From the NCBI GenBank assembly GCA_009602725.1, contig WELB01000076.1:337283-401282 (forward strand): a DNA stretch of 64,000 nucleotides. Reading direction: 5' to 3'. Both the position numbers and the translations under genes were made by a program. Of this stretch, positions 22,951-33,621 are shown piece after piece. The notes under the pieces were generated by a model, which was given only the letters and a program-made list of their open reading frames with translations, did not search any database and was not told the origin of the DNA. Position 1 is the stretch's first letter. Every line of letters starts with the position of its first letter. The DNA is from Spirogloea muscicola (Eukaryota > Streptophyta > Zygnematophyceae > Spirogloeales > Spirogloeaceae).

Positions 22951-25655
22951 CTATGGCTTCCCAATCGTTCTGCCTGCAAATGCCAGGAGCTCAACAGGGT
23001 GGGCACTGTTGTCCATAATAGCCATCCTTGTCTCCATGCTTTGGAGCTCCTGCAGGACCGTTCATCTTGTGAAAACCCAACGATTGTCTCGCTTTATTAG
23101 TCAGAAAGATATCAAATTGTAAGGAGCAATCACAGGAGCCTGGTCAATATTTCTAGCTTCTACCAGCCATATCCATGCTCGGTGGCTCTGAAACCACTGC
23201 TGCTACCCCGGCAACTCACCAGGAGCATTGGGCCATTCGCAGCGTCCATCATATCCACAAAGCGCTCCCGGTTCTTGGGGTTCCTCTCCACCGGATCGCT
23301 AATCAGTAGGAGGAAGTTGTCACTGGGGCCAGGTTCACGAAGTTCGCACTGTCAACTGCACGCTCGTCATGCTATTCCCACAACTGGGGGAAAACTTTAT
23401 GGCAGCAGTTGTTCCTGGCATCACCTGCTGCATGAAGAATGGCACTAATGCTGAGATTGGGAAAAGTACCAGTTATGATGCAAGTCGTCATACCACGGCT
23501 TCAGAAGACGAGGGACCAAGTTGGCAATGAGGTCGACGGCTGGCTTCTCGTACAAGACGTCGCAGGCCAACACCTGCTCTGCAGGACTCAAGTGTGAGAA
23601 GTACGACTAAGACCACATTTGCAAGCCCTGTTGCAGAGCAACTTCACAATCACAGTGTGGGTATTGCAGACTTGGCATCTTACCACGTCAAACTCCATGC
23701 ACGCATTTCTGTCTCCCCAGTCAAAAACCTCCGCCCTCATCAGCAGTGGACCTCTTTGCTGGGATTCATGGTAGGCAGGAGAAAAAGGGCCTTCTTGGCT
23801 CCCTGGCCAGGACTCACTATCGAGTGCACCATCTGATCCTGCATTGCAAGGAGCTAACACTCCCGGTTTGCCTGACAGGTTGCTAGCAAGCTCCAAGCAC
23901 CTGCTTGATGCTGTAGGAGTACAACTCGCATCTGAGTCCTTGATTGCTAACTGAGCTGGAAGCTGGGCTGGAAGCGAGGCGCCTGTCTGTGCTTGCAGGT
24001 CGCTGATGGGGAGCATGGAGTTGAGGGGCAGAGCGGATGCGGGGAGGTGCGAGGGCAGCGCGGTGGGGTGGACTGCCGGCCACAAGGGCGACGGTCGCAG
24101 TGGGAGCAGGAGTGGGAGGTTGGTGGAGAGCCCCGGCAGATTGGCATGGGCTGTCAGCAGTGCACACTGAAGCGCCACAATCTCGCGGTCGAGCAGCACA
24201 ACCTGCACGACAGCAATGGGGATGCATTGCCCTCTGTTATTAGCAATCTGGCTCACACTGTAGGGCTGCCAGACATTGGCCCTTTCATGGCTCCCGACAC
24301 ATTTATGGACCATATAATACAGAGAAAATTGCACATCAGAAAGCTAGTGATGTAATGGCTGCTGGGCTCGAGGAAGAAGTCTACCTCAGAAGCTCCAGCA
24401 ATGGCGGCAGCAAGCCCGGCCAAGCCTGCACGAGCTATCAGGAGGGAATGAGCTCGAACGGCCCAGCTACAGCACATTTCAGGTCTATAGTCCTCTCACT
24501 CCTAGCTTGACACCGGACCAAGCTCGCCCCTACTCTGCATGCCACTTGGGACCTTGTTGTCCGGGCTGCGAACTGCCGAGGCTCACCAAGGCCGGCTCCG
24601 AGGTCGCACAACTTTCGACCAGCCACCAGCTCAGGATGCAGCAGGATCTGCAGCGCCGTGTGTCTGGAAGATGAGAGCATAGTTGCGCATGAACAGAAGG
24701 CAGCAGAGAAAGTTGTCAAGAAGCACATCGTTGCTCCTTTAGCAGAGCTTCACAAGTGCGGAAGAAGCCCTGCACTGGGAAGCAGCTGCATTCCAACGTC
24801 TAGCACAAGAGCTGAGCACAAAGTGTGATGGAACCCAGGGAACGTGCATGGCTGACCTCCTCCGCCAGCGCAATTGCAGATGGCCAGAGCCTGCACCAAT
24901 AGGGGTCCCTGTCCATCCGGCCTGTCACACAATCGAAACGGTCTGTTCTGGCTGAGAGCGTTATATGTCCGGTTGCCAGAGCCTGGTTGTTGGGCACAAA
25001 GACGTGGCAGCCATCTCCTCAGCACTGAGGCAGTCATCCTAGTCTACTTAAAGTACAATGGATAGGCAAGTGATAATTGCCAACCAAGAGCAATCTTGGG
25101 CACATAGAAAGCATACATTCGTGGTGCAAGTTCCTGTACTAAACAGCGCCTATAACATTGGCCGCCTGCAGTGCACCTTGCCTGATGTACATTTCAATGA
25201 CCTCGTCTACGTCCTTGGGCTGGATCAGCCGTATGCAGTGGCCGCCCACAGTGATCTGTCAGGTGGAAGGGTGGAAGCATTGAGGTAGTCAATGAGTGGA
25301 GGAGTTGCTTATTGACGTGAACGGTTAGGATTTAGATTTAGGGCTTAAGGTTTAATAGTTTAGGGTTTAGGACTCTGGCAACCCATGGACGTCGGACTAT
25401 GCTGCGTACGGGATAGGCTTATACTTCGCTCATAAGGCATGAATATCAGCAACTTACAGTCCAGGTACACGGCTTACAATCTACAGGGCAGAATACAGAT
25501 CGAAAGGGCTTTCTCACCTCAGCCTGAGCAAGCTCTGGCATGAACTCGAGCTCGTCGGCCTCGCTGCTGCCGCTGCTGTCGCAGAGGCTCGCCTCGCGCT
25601 CGGCAGGAGCGTGGGCAGCTCCTGCGCTCCCTCGCCGGCCGCACTGGTGAGCCAT
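22951..25655 (-). CDS. METTL21-like protein methyltransferase (Methyltransferase_16 family)
   Basis: S-adenosylmethionine-dependent methyltransferase of the seven-beta-strand METTL21/METTL23 type, whose known members mostly methylate lysines in chaperones or translation factors; the target here is unknown. Nine exons in phase: 25518-25655, 25177-25255, 24857-24921, 24587-24647, 24385-24425, 23684-24202, 23494-23573, 23220-23322, 22951-23049, giving 394 residues. Order of motifs: GGHCIRLIQPKDVDEV, YWCRLWPSAIALAEE, CDLGAGLGLAGLAAAIAGA (SAM-binding motif I), VVLLDREIVALQCALLTA, then a 120-residue Pro/Ser/Leu-rich insert, VFDWGD, LACDVLYEKPAVDLI (motif IV) and NFLLLISDP. The insert, inside one 519-base exon, makes the protein larger than usual (about 220-300). 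It might hide an unrecognised intron, though the frame stays open. Intron 1 contains telomere-like AGGGTTT sequence. Confidence 0.82.
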
Positions 25656-26873
25656 CCTCCTCGTGCCAAGCCGGCAAGGCCGTGCGGCTGCTCGTCTTGT
25701 GGGTTTCTGACGGCCGGCATGGCCTTGGCTGCCTTCTGCTTCACGAGACCTCACGAGCAATGCTGGTGCCAGGCCGCGTCCGCAAGAGATGTATGGGCCT
25801 GGCATGACCAATGGGTCGTGGTCAAACGGCCAGCGACTCGGGTCGCATCCCTGGAAGCCCGGCCGAGGCTACCTGATGTGAGGAGCTGGCGGCCGCCGAG
25901 CTTGAGCAAGGCAGGCCACGGCCGCTTCCCCATGCCCGGCTGCCATCACAAGCACGGGACGCCCAGCGGCAGCAAGCGCAGGGGCTCCGAAGCTGTTGTC
26001 ATGAACACCCTCTGTATGAAGAAGAAAGTGCTCGCCCATTGAGAATAGGGGCTGGAACAACCAGCCCGAAAAACAATGAACAGAGTACGAGAAGGGGGCC
26101 AGGGGAAGCGCTAAGGGGAAGCGCTCTGTATGCACCTGGCTGGCTTTGACAGCCGCTCTCTTAAATATTGACGCCCTGTTCTCTTTCAGATCAGCAGCCG
26201 CTCTCTCGTTCGTTTCAGAAGTGCGCGCACCAAGAAAGTGCTCTCTTGACACCTCCCTGTTGGTTACTGAGCGGGTCAGCTTAGCAGCAGGTGATGTACA
26301 TCAGTCAATGTGCTCGCCTTTGCACTCGGCCACTCTGACCCTACATCACTCTATACACACTCATTACTCGGTCTCACTCGCGCGCTCGCTCGCTCTCTCT
26401 CTCCCCCCCCCCTCTCTCTCTCTCTCTCANCTCTCCCTCACGCTCTCTCGCTCAGCACGGCCCCACGTCCCCACCCCACTCACCTCTCACAGCCATCGCC
26501 CCCCTTTGAAGCGCTCTTTCATCTCCACCTCTGTTTCTCGACCTCACCCTTCTTTGCAGAAGAACTCTCCTCCTCTTCACTTCCGCACTCGACCTCCACA
26601 ACGCTTAGTCGCCCCTCCTGCATTCTGTCCTGCCTCGCTCTCTCGCGTGCTGCCCTACCCTCCTTCCTACTCACGATCCCACATAAATCTGCCGCCCTGG
26701 GCTTTGGCACATACTAGCCTACATGCTCGTTCGTGAGCACACGAGCACGAGTCGAGCGAGCTGAGCCAGCATTGAGGAGCTGAAGCCAAGCCCATCTGAG
26801 TCTCACGGCGGAGCTCAGAGTCGGGCTGACCAGTGCAGAGGGAAAAGAGGGGTTTAGGGGTCTTGCCTCCCCC
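25656..26873. other. Intergenic repeats and a CT microsatellite
   Basis: A hairpin module lies at about 26020-26118 (GGGGCTGGAACAACCAGCCC). Positions 25998-26017 and 26125-26160 match ends of the 58-kb foldback family, and 26255-26340 is an inverted copy of repeat R3. A (CT)n tract at 26390-26450 contains an isolated N at 26430. No gene is seen; the end is the 5' region of the gene at 26874. Confidence 0.6.
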
Positions 26874-28817
26874 ATGGCTACCTCTGAGCAACGGCAGGCG
26901 CCACTGCCAGCTCGAGCAGCGCAGAATCGGCCACGGCCGCTCGCGCAGCTTATGGGCCGCCTCTACGAGGCACGCAATGAGGTGGGCTTACAGGCTGCCC
27001 AGCTCCTCTCTACCTTCGCATCACCATTTCAATATGGTTATCAATTGGTTGCTTGTTGTCCAAGTTTGGCTGAGCTCTGTGGCTGTGGCACTTTGGTTCG
27101 CCCTGGCCGCACGCAGTACAAGCTGACGCCAGCCGAGGTCAAGGAGCTGGTGGGGTGCCGTGACTCGGTGCGGTCCGGCTGGCTGCAGGGTGTTGTCACT
27201 GGCAGCTGCATCGGGTGGTGGTGTGAGTTGCTTGACTGCGTCACTGTCTGCCTGACCCCCCTGCCAGTGCTCACCAGACCTTTGCAACCCTTTATCCCAC
27301 GCTTGTCACGAACCACCAAAGGCCAAGCACCAGACTGCAAAGCCAGGTTCTGTTGAAGTAGGTACGCTGTGCTCCTGAAATTCTTCCAGCACAACTGCAT
27401 AAAGTCAGTTGTCGCTGACATGCAAGGCCTGCTTTGCTATACTTGCTATGCAGTCACTGAGAGGAGGAGCTTTCTAGTAAGGGGCGTCTCTGTGCTCGGT
27501 ATCGCCACAAATTCACCTGTCTCGAGTGAAGCCTCGAGCTAGTGGCCTCCTGTGGTCAACATTCACATCCCTAGCAACGGCGCATGTCACATAAGGGATG
27601 TCTGTATGCCAAACCTTGTGGCGCTGCCCAGATGTAATTACACAGACAGCTGCCAACTTCTACAACTTTTATAGTCAGACCCTCATGCTGATGGCCAGCC
27701 CAAGCAAACTGGTGTATGCAAGCAGTGCTGGCGCTGGGGCTGGGCGGGCTATCCCAGCGGGGCGGCGAGGCCAAATGCATTGAGCAGCTGCTCAAGCTGG
27801 AGAACAGCCCGATTTGTGGCGAGCTCATCGCCATGTTGGTGACTCCCTTTTGTACCACAACACCCAATGTATCTGCTTTGCAGGACTATGGGCCTAGCTG
27901 ACGCTGTGCTGTGCTGCTGGATGGCCATCGTCTGTGCTCTGTTCATGGATCAGCCTTGAGGCAGACAACCCCAACCACCCGGCCCTGAAGGTGGTGCAGC
28001 ACCGGCGTCAGGCTGCTGGGTCTGCCCAGCCTGCCCTTGACGAGCACGGATACCGAGCGCCGCCGCGGCTGCCGTTTCCTGGCACACGGCCCCAGGCAAC
28101 AGACAGTCTGGAGTATGGTGTGCAAGAAGGTGGCATGGTGGGGTCAAACGGCCTGGATCACGGCTCTTGGCAAACGGCCGATGTGGGCAGGGCAGAGCAG
28201 GTCCAACAGCTTCGAGAACCTGAAATGCAAGGACAAACATCCTTACAGGTGAGACGAAGTCAATTGAGCAGTCAGTCTGGTACCATCCCTGAGTCCACTG
28301 ATCAAATCTTTTGCGAGCTGTATTCATCTTTGAGACAGAAAGCAAAGGTCTGCCGAGGCATGGATATTACAAGTTTTGGTCAGCTTTTTATCACGCTTAG
28401 TGCATATGGTCCTCTGCATACTACAGTGCTTGCTCGGTTGATTCCAATCCTAGACACTAGCTCCTGAGCAATATCATGCCCATGTTCTCAAATGTGGCCG
28501 AGTCTCTGACATACTTGCTGACATTTACTCTTTCTCATAGGATATTGAGCAGACCTGTGTGCCACTTGATTCAGGCCCCAAAGGCAGGAGCCGCTGATGA
28601 TATGTTTGCTGACCCATTCACTTTCACGAGCTCGGAGGAACTCGACGGGCAGACGGCTGGCCACGACGAGGGCACCCGTGAGCGGCGGCGGAGTCACATG
28701 GATCCCAAGGACCGGCGCCAGGCCAGCCGGCAGCAGTACCTGAAATGGCAAGGCAGCCAAGCAGGACAACAGCAACTGCAGCAGTCCAGAGCGGATGCCG
28801 ATAAGCTCCTTCCATAG
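26874..28817 (+). CDS. Conserved plant/algal-type small membrane protein (tentative)
   Basis: Supported exons: 26874-26981 (MATSEQRQAPLPARAAQ..., 36 codons), 27117 to about 27223 (YKLTPAEVKELVGCRDSVR, then SGWLQGVVTGSCIGWW, a probable membrane segment), about 27730-27835 (LALGLGGLSQRGGEAKCIEQ, LLKLENSPICGELIAML), 27961-28248, and 28575-28817 (stop TAG). Exons between 27224 and 27730 were not resolved. The block after the hydrophobic part (a Gly-rich helix, then a 'C...L.LE.S.I..EL' helix) recalls an uncharacterised plant membrane protein family, but I could not name it. The C-terminal third is polar, Gln/Arg-rich and likely disordered. Function unknown. Confidence 0.5.
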
Positions 28818-29680
28818 CCGCTCAGGTGCACACTGGTTTCTGGTACTCCACATCGCTGTGCGTGCAATCACTTGCTTAGTGCAGAACTTGATGCTGAGCA
28901 AATCATGCGGAGGACTACTGAGTTCTTGCTCGGCTCCTGTTCTCCCCCAGCTTGTAGAGGCCTGACCTTAGAGATGAGTTTTCTGCTTGACTATGTCCAG
29001 CAACGGTGACGTGGACAGATGATCCGATGTGGCACCGACATTGCTGACGCATTTGGACCGAGATGATGTTGCAAGGCAAGTAGGGGCTATCTGGTTACAC
29101 AAGTATTCACAGCTAGGTTGCAGCTAACTGATGGCTTCTCCAGCTTGCTAAAGCCACTGCGTGAGGGTATCGAGTCTTTTTTGAAATAGACAGCTTTCAT
29201 GTCATGCAGCATCGTTTCCTTTCCTGAGTATTGCTACTTACATTCAGCCAATTAGCCCTGGCTGATATTGCATCTTCACCGATATATCTGCACACCTTGA
29301 ACGCGTTACCTCACTGTTTTGGTTTAGGAGTAGATCACTAGGGCATTAAGAAGACCTAGTGATCTATTGGAGGTGAATTTTCCAGAACATACATAGGATA
29401 TGCATACGTTGACATCACCAGGAAGCTAGCACTACTGAGGCTACAAGCAAGACAATTGGATTTTTTCGGACACCATGCAAGTCAAGCTGTGCTTTGCGTG
29501 CTTTCGAGTCCACGTCATTTCAATAACCCCATCTTTCCTTTCATTAGCACCGTTGAGAGCATGAGACCTGCCTTGCCATTTGCAGTCGAGGCAAGTCAGT
29601 GTCATGCTGTGCACCAGAAAGCTGGTAGAGCTTTAGTAGGTGGCAAAGCGATATGTCATTGGCCAGCCAATACATGGGTA
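28818..29680. other. Intergenic DNA with a small perfect hairpin
   Basis: No gene. A 12-bp perfect inverted repeat, TAGATCACTAGG at 29331-29342 and CCTAGTGATCTA at 29355-29366, encloses 12 bases. It could be a transcript hairpin or the remnant of a small foldback element. The rest shows nothing recognisable. Confidence 0.5.
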
Positions 29681-30470
29681 TCAGTTAGCGACCTCTACGT
29701 GTTGACTCGTGGTTCTTGAGCGGGTCGGCTTACCAGCAGGTGATATACATCTAATGATGTGCTTGCCTTTGACACTTTTTGGCACTTAGGCCCTTCCAAA
29801 CATATAGAGGTCTGATCCAGGAGAGTGAGCCCTTAATCCCCGACGCGGTGCCGCCGCCGTGGTCAAGTGCCCTGGATCTCCGCTCGGCGGTGGCCGTGGC
29901 GGCGTTGTCGCCAGGCCAGATGCCCGAAATTCCGGCCTGTCAGTGGCGGTGCTGCCCAGATGGTGAAGTCCCTTCTAGGAGTGTCGTATAAGCACAAGCA
30001 TCGTCTGTACGACTAGTTACAAGTATCCTGACCCAATCCAACACCATGCTACTGGTGACGAGAGAGAAGAGTCCGTTACACACACGCACTGCCGCGCCGC
30101 CTGCGGCCCCGGCCTGCTCGCCGGGTCGTGCGGCCGCCCAGCTGCCGCCCGGGAGAGGGGCTCCACCCGAAATTAGCTTCACTCCGAGCAGCAGCTGCGG
30201 GGCTCTTCCAGGCACTCTGGAGCTAATGAAGTAAGCTCTTCCAGAGAAAGTGGCATTCCTAAAAGGGGCGAGAGTTATGAACAGCCAGCCCGGACGAAGA
30301 AGCAGGAGTGCGAAAATGATTGACAGGCTAGCGGGTGGCTGCCCGTGGAAAGTAACAGCTCTTCCATGTTGACAGCAGTGGCTGTGAGAGGCCAGCCCGA
30401 AGGCATGGACAAGGTCTGAAGGGGCCGAATGGCGCAAAAAGCAGGATACTAACATTTAAGACGTCAGCAA
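29681..30470. repeat. Dispersed repeat R3 and adjoining repeat DNA
   Basis: Positions about 29690-29775 are an inverted copy of R3 (GTGTTGACTCGTGGTTCTTG AGCGGGTCGGCTTA). Copies elsewhere lie at about 20050-20165, 26255-26340, 30955-31075, 57820-57905 and 58370-58475. Flanking sequence to 30470 has no gene; 30250-30300 contains a CAGCCAGCCCG-type hairpin-module remnant. Confidence 0.55.
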
Positions 30471-30700
30471 GTGGGCTCTCACTAACATCTAGTCTGTAAG
30501 TGCAAGTTGGACTGACTGGGAGGGCGGAAAAACGTCGCCCTGACGGACCCCGGAGGCAGCAGCCAAGGAGCGGCCTACACGCAAGTGGACGGCAAACGCT
30601 AAGGACCTCAGCAGAGGAAAAAAACGCTTCCAGGAGAGGGCGGTGGCTGTGAGAGGCAGCCAAGGAAAAGAGAGACCTCGACATACTTCCAGGACCATAG
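30471..30700 (-). mobile_element. LINE C-terminal fragment
   Basis: Minus strand encodes RSLAFAVHLRVGRSLAAASG followed by VRQGDVFP, clearly related to RSLAHAVHARAGRAMAAASG SRQSAAFP at the C-terminus of LINE A. It is a short, heavily diverged 3' fragment. Confidence 0.65.
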
Positions 30701-30819
30701 CCTCTCCGACCTGCGCCTGCTTAGCAGGGGTTACTGAGTGGTTAGTAGCTGCTTTGTTTTTTCTTGTGTGCTTGTCATTTCTGCTGCTTCGCCTTAGGGC
30801 TTCGCCTGGCTTCCCCCCC

Positions 30820-31300
30820 CCTCTTCTTGTACTCTGTTCATTCTTTTTGGGCTGGCTGTTCCAGCCCATATTCTCAATGGGCGAGCCCTTCTTCTGCAGG
30901 GGGAGACTGGGCGCGCGGAGCGCTTGAAACATAAGGAAGAAGTGTATACTAAGAGGCGGAGGGCCTGTGTGGCCAAGTACAGAGGTAAGCACATTGACAA
31001 ATGTACATCCCCTGCTGCTAAGCTGACCCGCTTAGTAACCACGAGTCAGCACCTAGAGGTTGCCAACTGATGCCCGAATACCGGACGGCAATCGACAAGC
31101 TCTTAAGCTACCAGCTAAGGCTCGACCAGCTTTCTGATGCAGAGGGAGGCCAATTCAAATCAACACATTGTTTCAGGCAGAATCTAGAGCAAGATAAAGA
31201 AAGCTACATGACATGGAGCCCTCTGCTAAAGAAGTGGCACTCCCAACGTGGGCAAGGGCTGTGAAAAGCCAGCCCGAAAAGAAATGACAAAGGTTCGAAG
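30820..31300. repeat. Cluster of hairpin modules, R3 and partial R1
   Basis: An inverted hairpin module lies near 30825-30900 (GGGCTGGCTGTTCCAGCCC), a direct one at 31230-31300, an R3 copy at about 30955-31075 and a partial R1 at 31141-31205. The order differs from other loci, which points to repeated insertion or rearrangement rather than one ancient element. Confidence 0.6.
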
Positions 31301-31379
31301 GGGCCAAAATCCGCTTAGCAGCTGCGAAGGGGCAAGAAGGGGCCGGAAGAAGCTATGGCTGTACAGGGGGAGAATGGAC

Positions 31380-31690
31380 GTAGTCACGAGTGAGGAGCCT
31401 CAAATCGGACAGACTAGCTGCCGGATGACTATCCCCCTGATGAAAGCCGGAGGCCGCAGCGAGAGCACGGCCAGCACGCAGATGCAAGGCTTGGGCCATG
31501 GACGGCTGAAGGGAGACCGCCAATCTCATACTATAGACTTGGTTGGGCCCACGAGCCAGCGACGTTGAAGTTGGCCGGCTCCTCGCGCCTGCGGGACACA
31601 GCGTGCCGGGTAAGCCTGGCCAGGGGGTCGAGCCACTGGGACCCGAGAGCCCCGTGCACGTCCACAGCCAGGAAGGTATGCTAAGGTATC
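31380..31690 (-). mobile_element. LINE C-terminal fragment
   Basis: Aligns by eye with about 7600-7860 of LINE A (shared blocks AGAGCACGGCCAGC, GAGACCGCCAATCTCAT, AGCCCCGTGCACGTC). It represents the last part of the RLE-like frame and the start of the 3' UTR in the same (minus) orientation. Confidence 0.6.
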
Positions 31691-31769
31691 CAAGGATAAC
31701 AGGGTGACATTAGTACCCACGGGTGAGCACATACAAATCCGACAAAGTAACGTGTGGAGCCGGAGCGAA

Positions 31770-31910
31770 AGAATGAGCTCGCCCATAGAAGAGAGTGGCT
31801 GGCAGAAGCCAGCCAAAAGAGAGAAGGCGCGCGGGGCGCATGAATTGAAAGGGAGGCCAATTCAAGCCAATACATTGTTCAGGCAGAGTCGAGTGCAGAC
31901 TAAACAATGC
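31770..31910 (+). repeat. Hairpin module followed by repeat R1
   Basis: GTGGCTGGCAGAAGCCAGCC hairpin directly followed by an R1 copy (31818-31908) that is nearly identical to the one at 10244-10332, including the ending AGTCGAGTGCAGA. Such identity suggests recent spread of R1. Confidence 0.7.
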
Positions 31911-32049
31911 TACATAATACGGAGACCTAATCTAAGGTACCTAAGATGACATTAGAGAATGGACAAAATCCAAAGAGCCACAACTGGTGCCGAAAAGAAG
32001 GGAAACACACAGCTAGGCATCTAGACAACTAGACATGACGGAACCACAG

Positions 32050-32930
32050 AAAGCTTAATACCCGTAGGTGAGCAACATCAGGTCAGAGTAGCTCGAAGCT
32101 GGTAAAGATGCAGGCAGACGAGACCCGGAAGCAGCAACGATAGCACGGCCCGCGCGCGAGTGGACGGCATGAGCGAGGGAGCGTTGAAGGGACACGGAGA
32201 GCCGCATCCGGAAGACCTGGGCCAGGGAGCCGGCCGCGTTGAAGCCGGGTCAGCCCCCCTGGCGGACCCGGCCGCCGCTCGATGACCTGCCGGGCAAGCC
32301 GCTGGAGGGGATCCAGGCAGCCGCTGCCATAAGCCCCGTGGACGTCGACGGCAAGGGCCGCGGGTTCATCGCCTGGGGGGTGATCTGTGAAAACGTTCCT
32401 GGGCTGTGTGCTCATGTGCTTGCTCCTGTACCTGTCCCTGTGGGTTGTACACAGCGTTGTCAGAGTCTGGATTCCTCCAGTCATGTTTCTCCATTGGACG
32501 TCCTCCAGGTCCAGCAGATCGCCCTCGTTGAGACGGCGGCCCAGCAGAGCGACCTCGTCGCAGCGGCTCAGATGCAGATGTGCTCATGGCGGCAAACAGA
32601 TTCAGATCTCAGACAGACAGTCAGACGGCACAGGCTCCGCCCTCACCCAAGGTGGGTGGCAGCCAGGGCTAGGGCGCACGGGCGCGTGACCGCGTGGCCT
32701 CAGATGTTCAGAGTTTTCCGACCGGTGCCCGAGGCCTCCCTTATCCAAGGGAGACTCTAAGGGCCCAATGAGACGGTCGGGATGGTCATCCACCCCGACC
32801 CGCCGATTCAACATATTACAATATTCAACAATCTGCATACATTCCGCTCCTTGCCCCGGACCGCCAAAGCGACCGCATGCCCAGAGGTCGCCGCCGACAG
32901 CAGGGAGATGGGCAGGCGCATCCTGCACAC
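32050..32930 (-). mobile_element. LINE C-terminal fragment split by a 455-bp insertion
   Basis: Positions about 32050-32390 match LINE A's C-terminal region (DHPPGDEPAALAVDVHGAYG on the minus strand; LINE A has DHPPGDAFAALAIDVHGAFG). The match stops at about 32390 and resumes at about 32846 (CCGCTCCTTGCCCCG...CCGCCAAAGCGACCGCAT), exactly where LINE A continues, so about 455 bases were inserted. The insert has no recognised coding content. Confidence 0.65.
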
Positions 32931-33621
32931 GTGCGCACACACGTGTGCGTCTTCTCTGTGCAAGAAAGAAAGGAAGTGGCTCTGGGGGCCAGCCGGCGGT
33001 CGCGGTCGCCGTCGTACTATAGTCGGCGGCTGCGCGAGATGGTGCGGCTACTGCGAAACACGTGCCGCACGCGGGGGTTCGCCGCAGGTGCACATAACAG
33101 GGGGCGGCCCCCGGCCCGCGCCGCGTCAGGCGGCGATAAAAGCGCCGCAAGGGGGGCCCTGCCGCGAGATGCGGCGCTCTGCCGCGAATCGAGCGGCCGC
33201 GCGCGGGTCACGACAGGGCTCTCTTGGAGCGAAGCGGCCCGTGCACGTGCGGTGCCGTGCAGCACGTGCGGAAGGGCGGCGGGCGAAAGGCGGGCCCTGC
33301 GGCGCGGTACGGGCCAGTGCGCCAGATGGCGGAGCCGGCGGCGCCGGCGGTGTACCCACGTGGGATGGCGGGCCAACCGGGGCGGGGGGAACCGGCAGGC
33401 CCGATCTGATCGAGAAAGGGCCTCCCTCGGCCCGCCGCCCGCAAGCGCGAGCTGAGGACGGGGGTTCGAGCCCCCCGTCCGCCGCCGCAGCTGGCCCCCC
33501 AGCCCTGGGAGGGCCGGCGGGCAGGTCCAGAGCCGCTGCGGCTGCTGCTCGAGCCGGCCATGGCCAGCACGCCGGAGTGCCGCTGACCGCGCAGCCTGGC
33601 CCGACGGTCCGCGAGGGCGCC
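32931..33621. other. GC-rich region upstream of the HIPL gene
   Basis: Very GC-rich with long incidental open frames on both strands, as expected from composition. A T-arm-like stretch GGGGGTTCGAGCCCCC at 33462-33478 lacks a matching acceptor stem, so I do not call a tRNA. Presumably promoter and 5' UTR of the next gene. Confidence 0.5.

Noticed and set aside
33462-33478. tRNA-like T-arm GGGGGTTCGAGCCCCC
   Set aside because: No acceptor stem, D-arm or anticodon arm can be paired upstream; GC-rich chance match.
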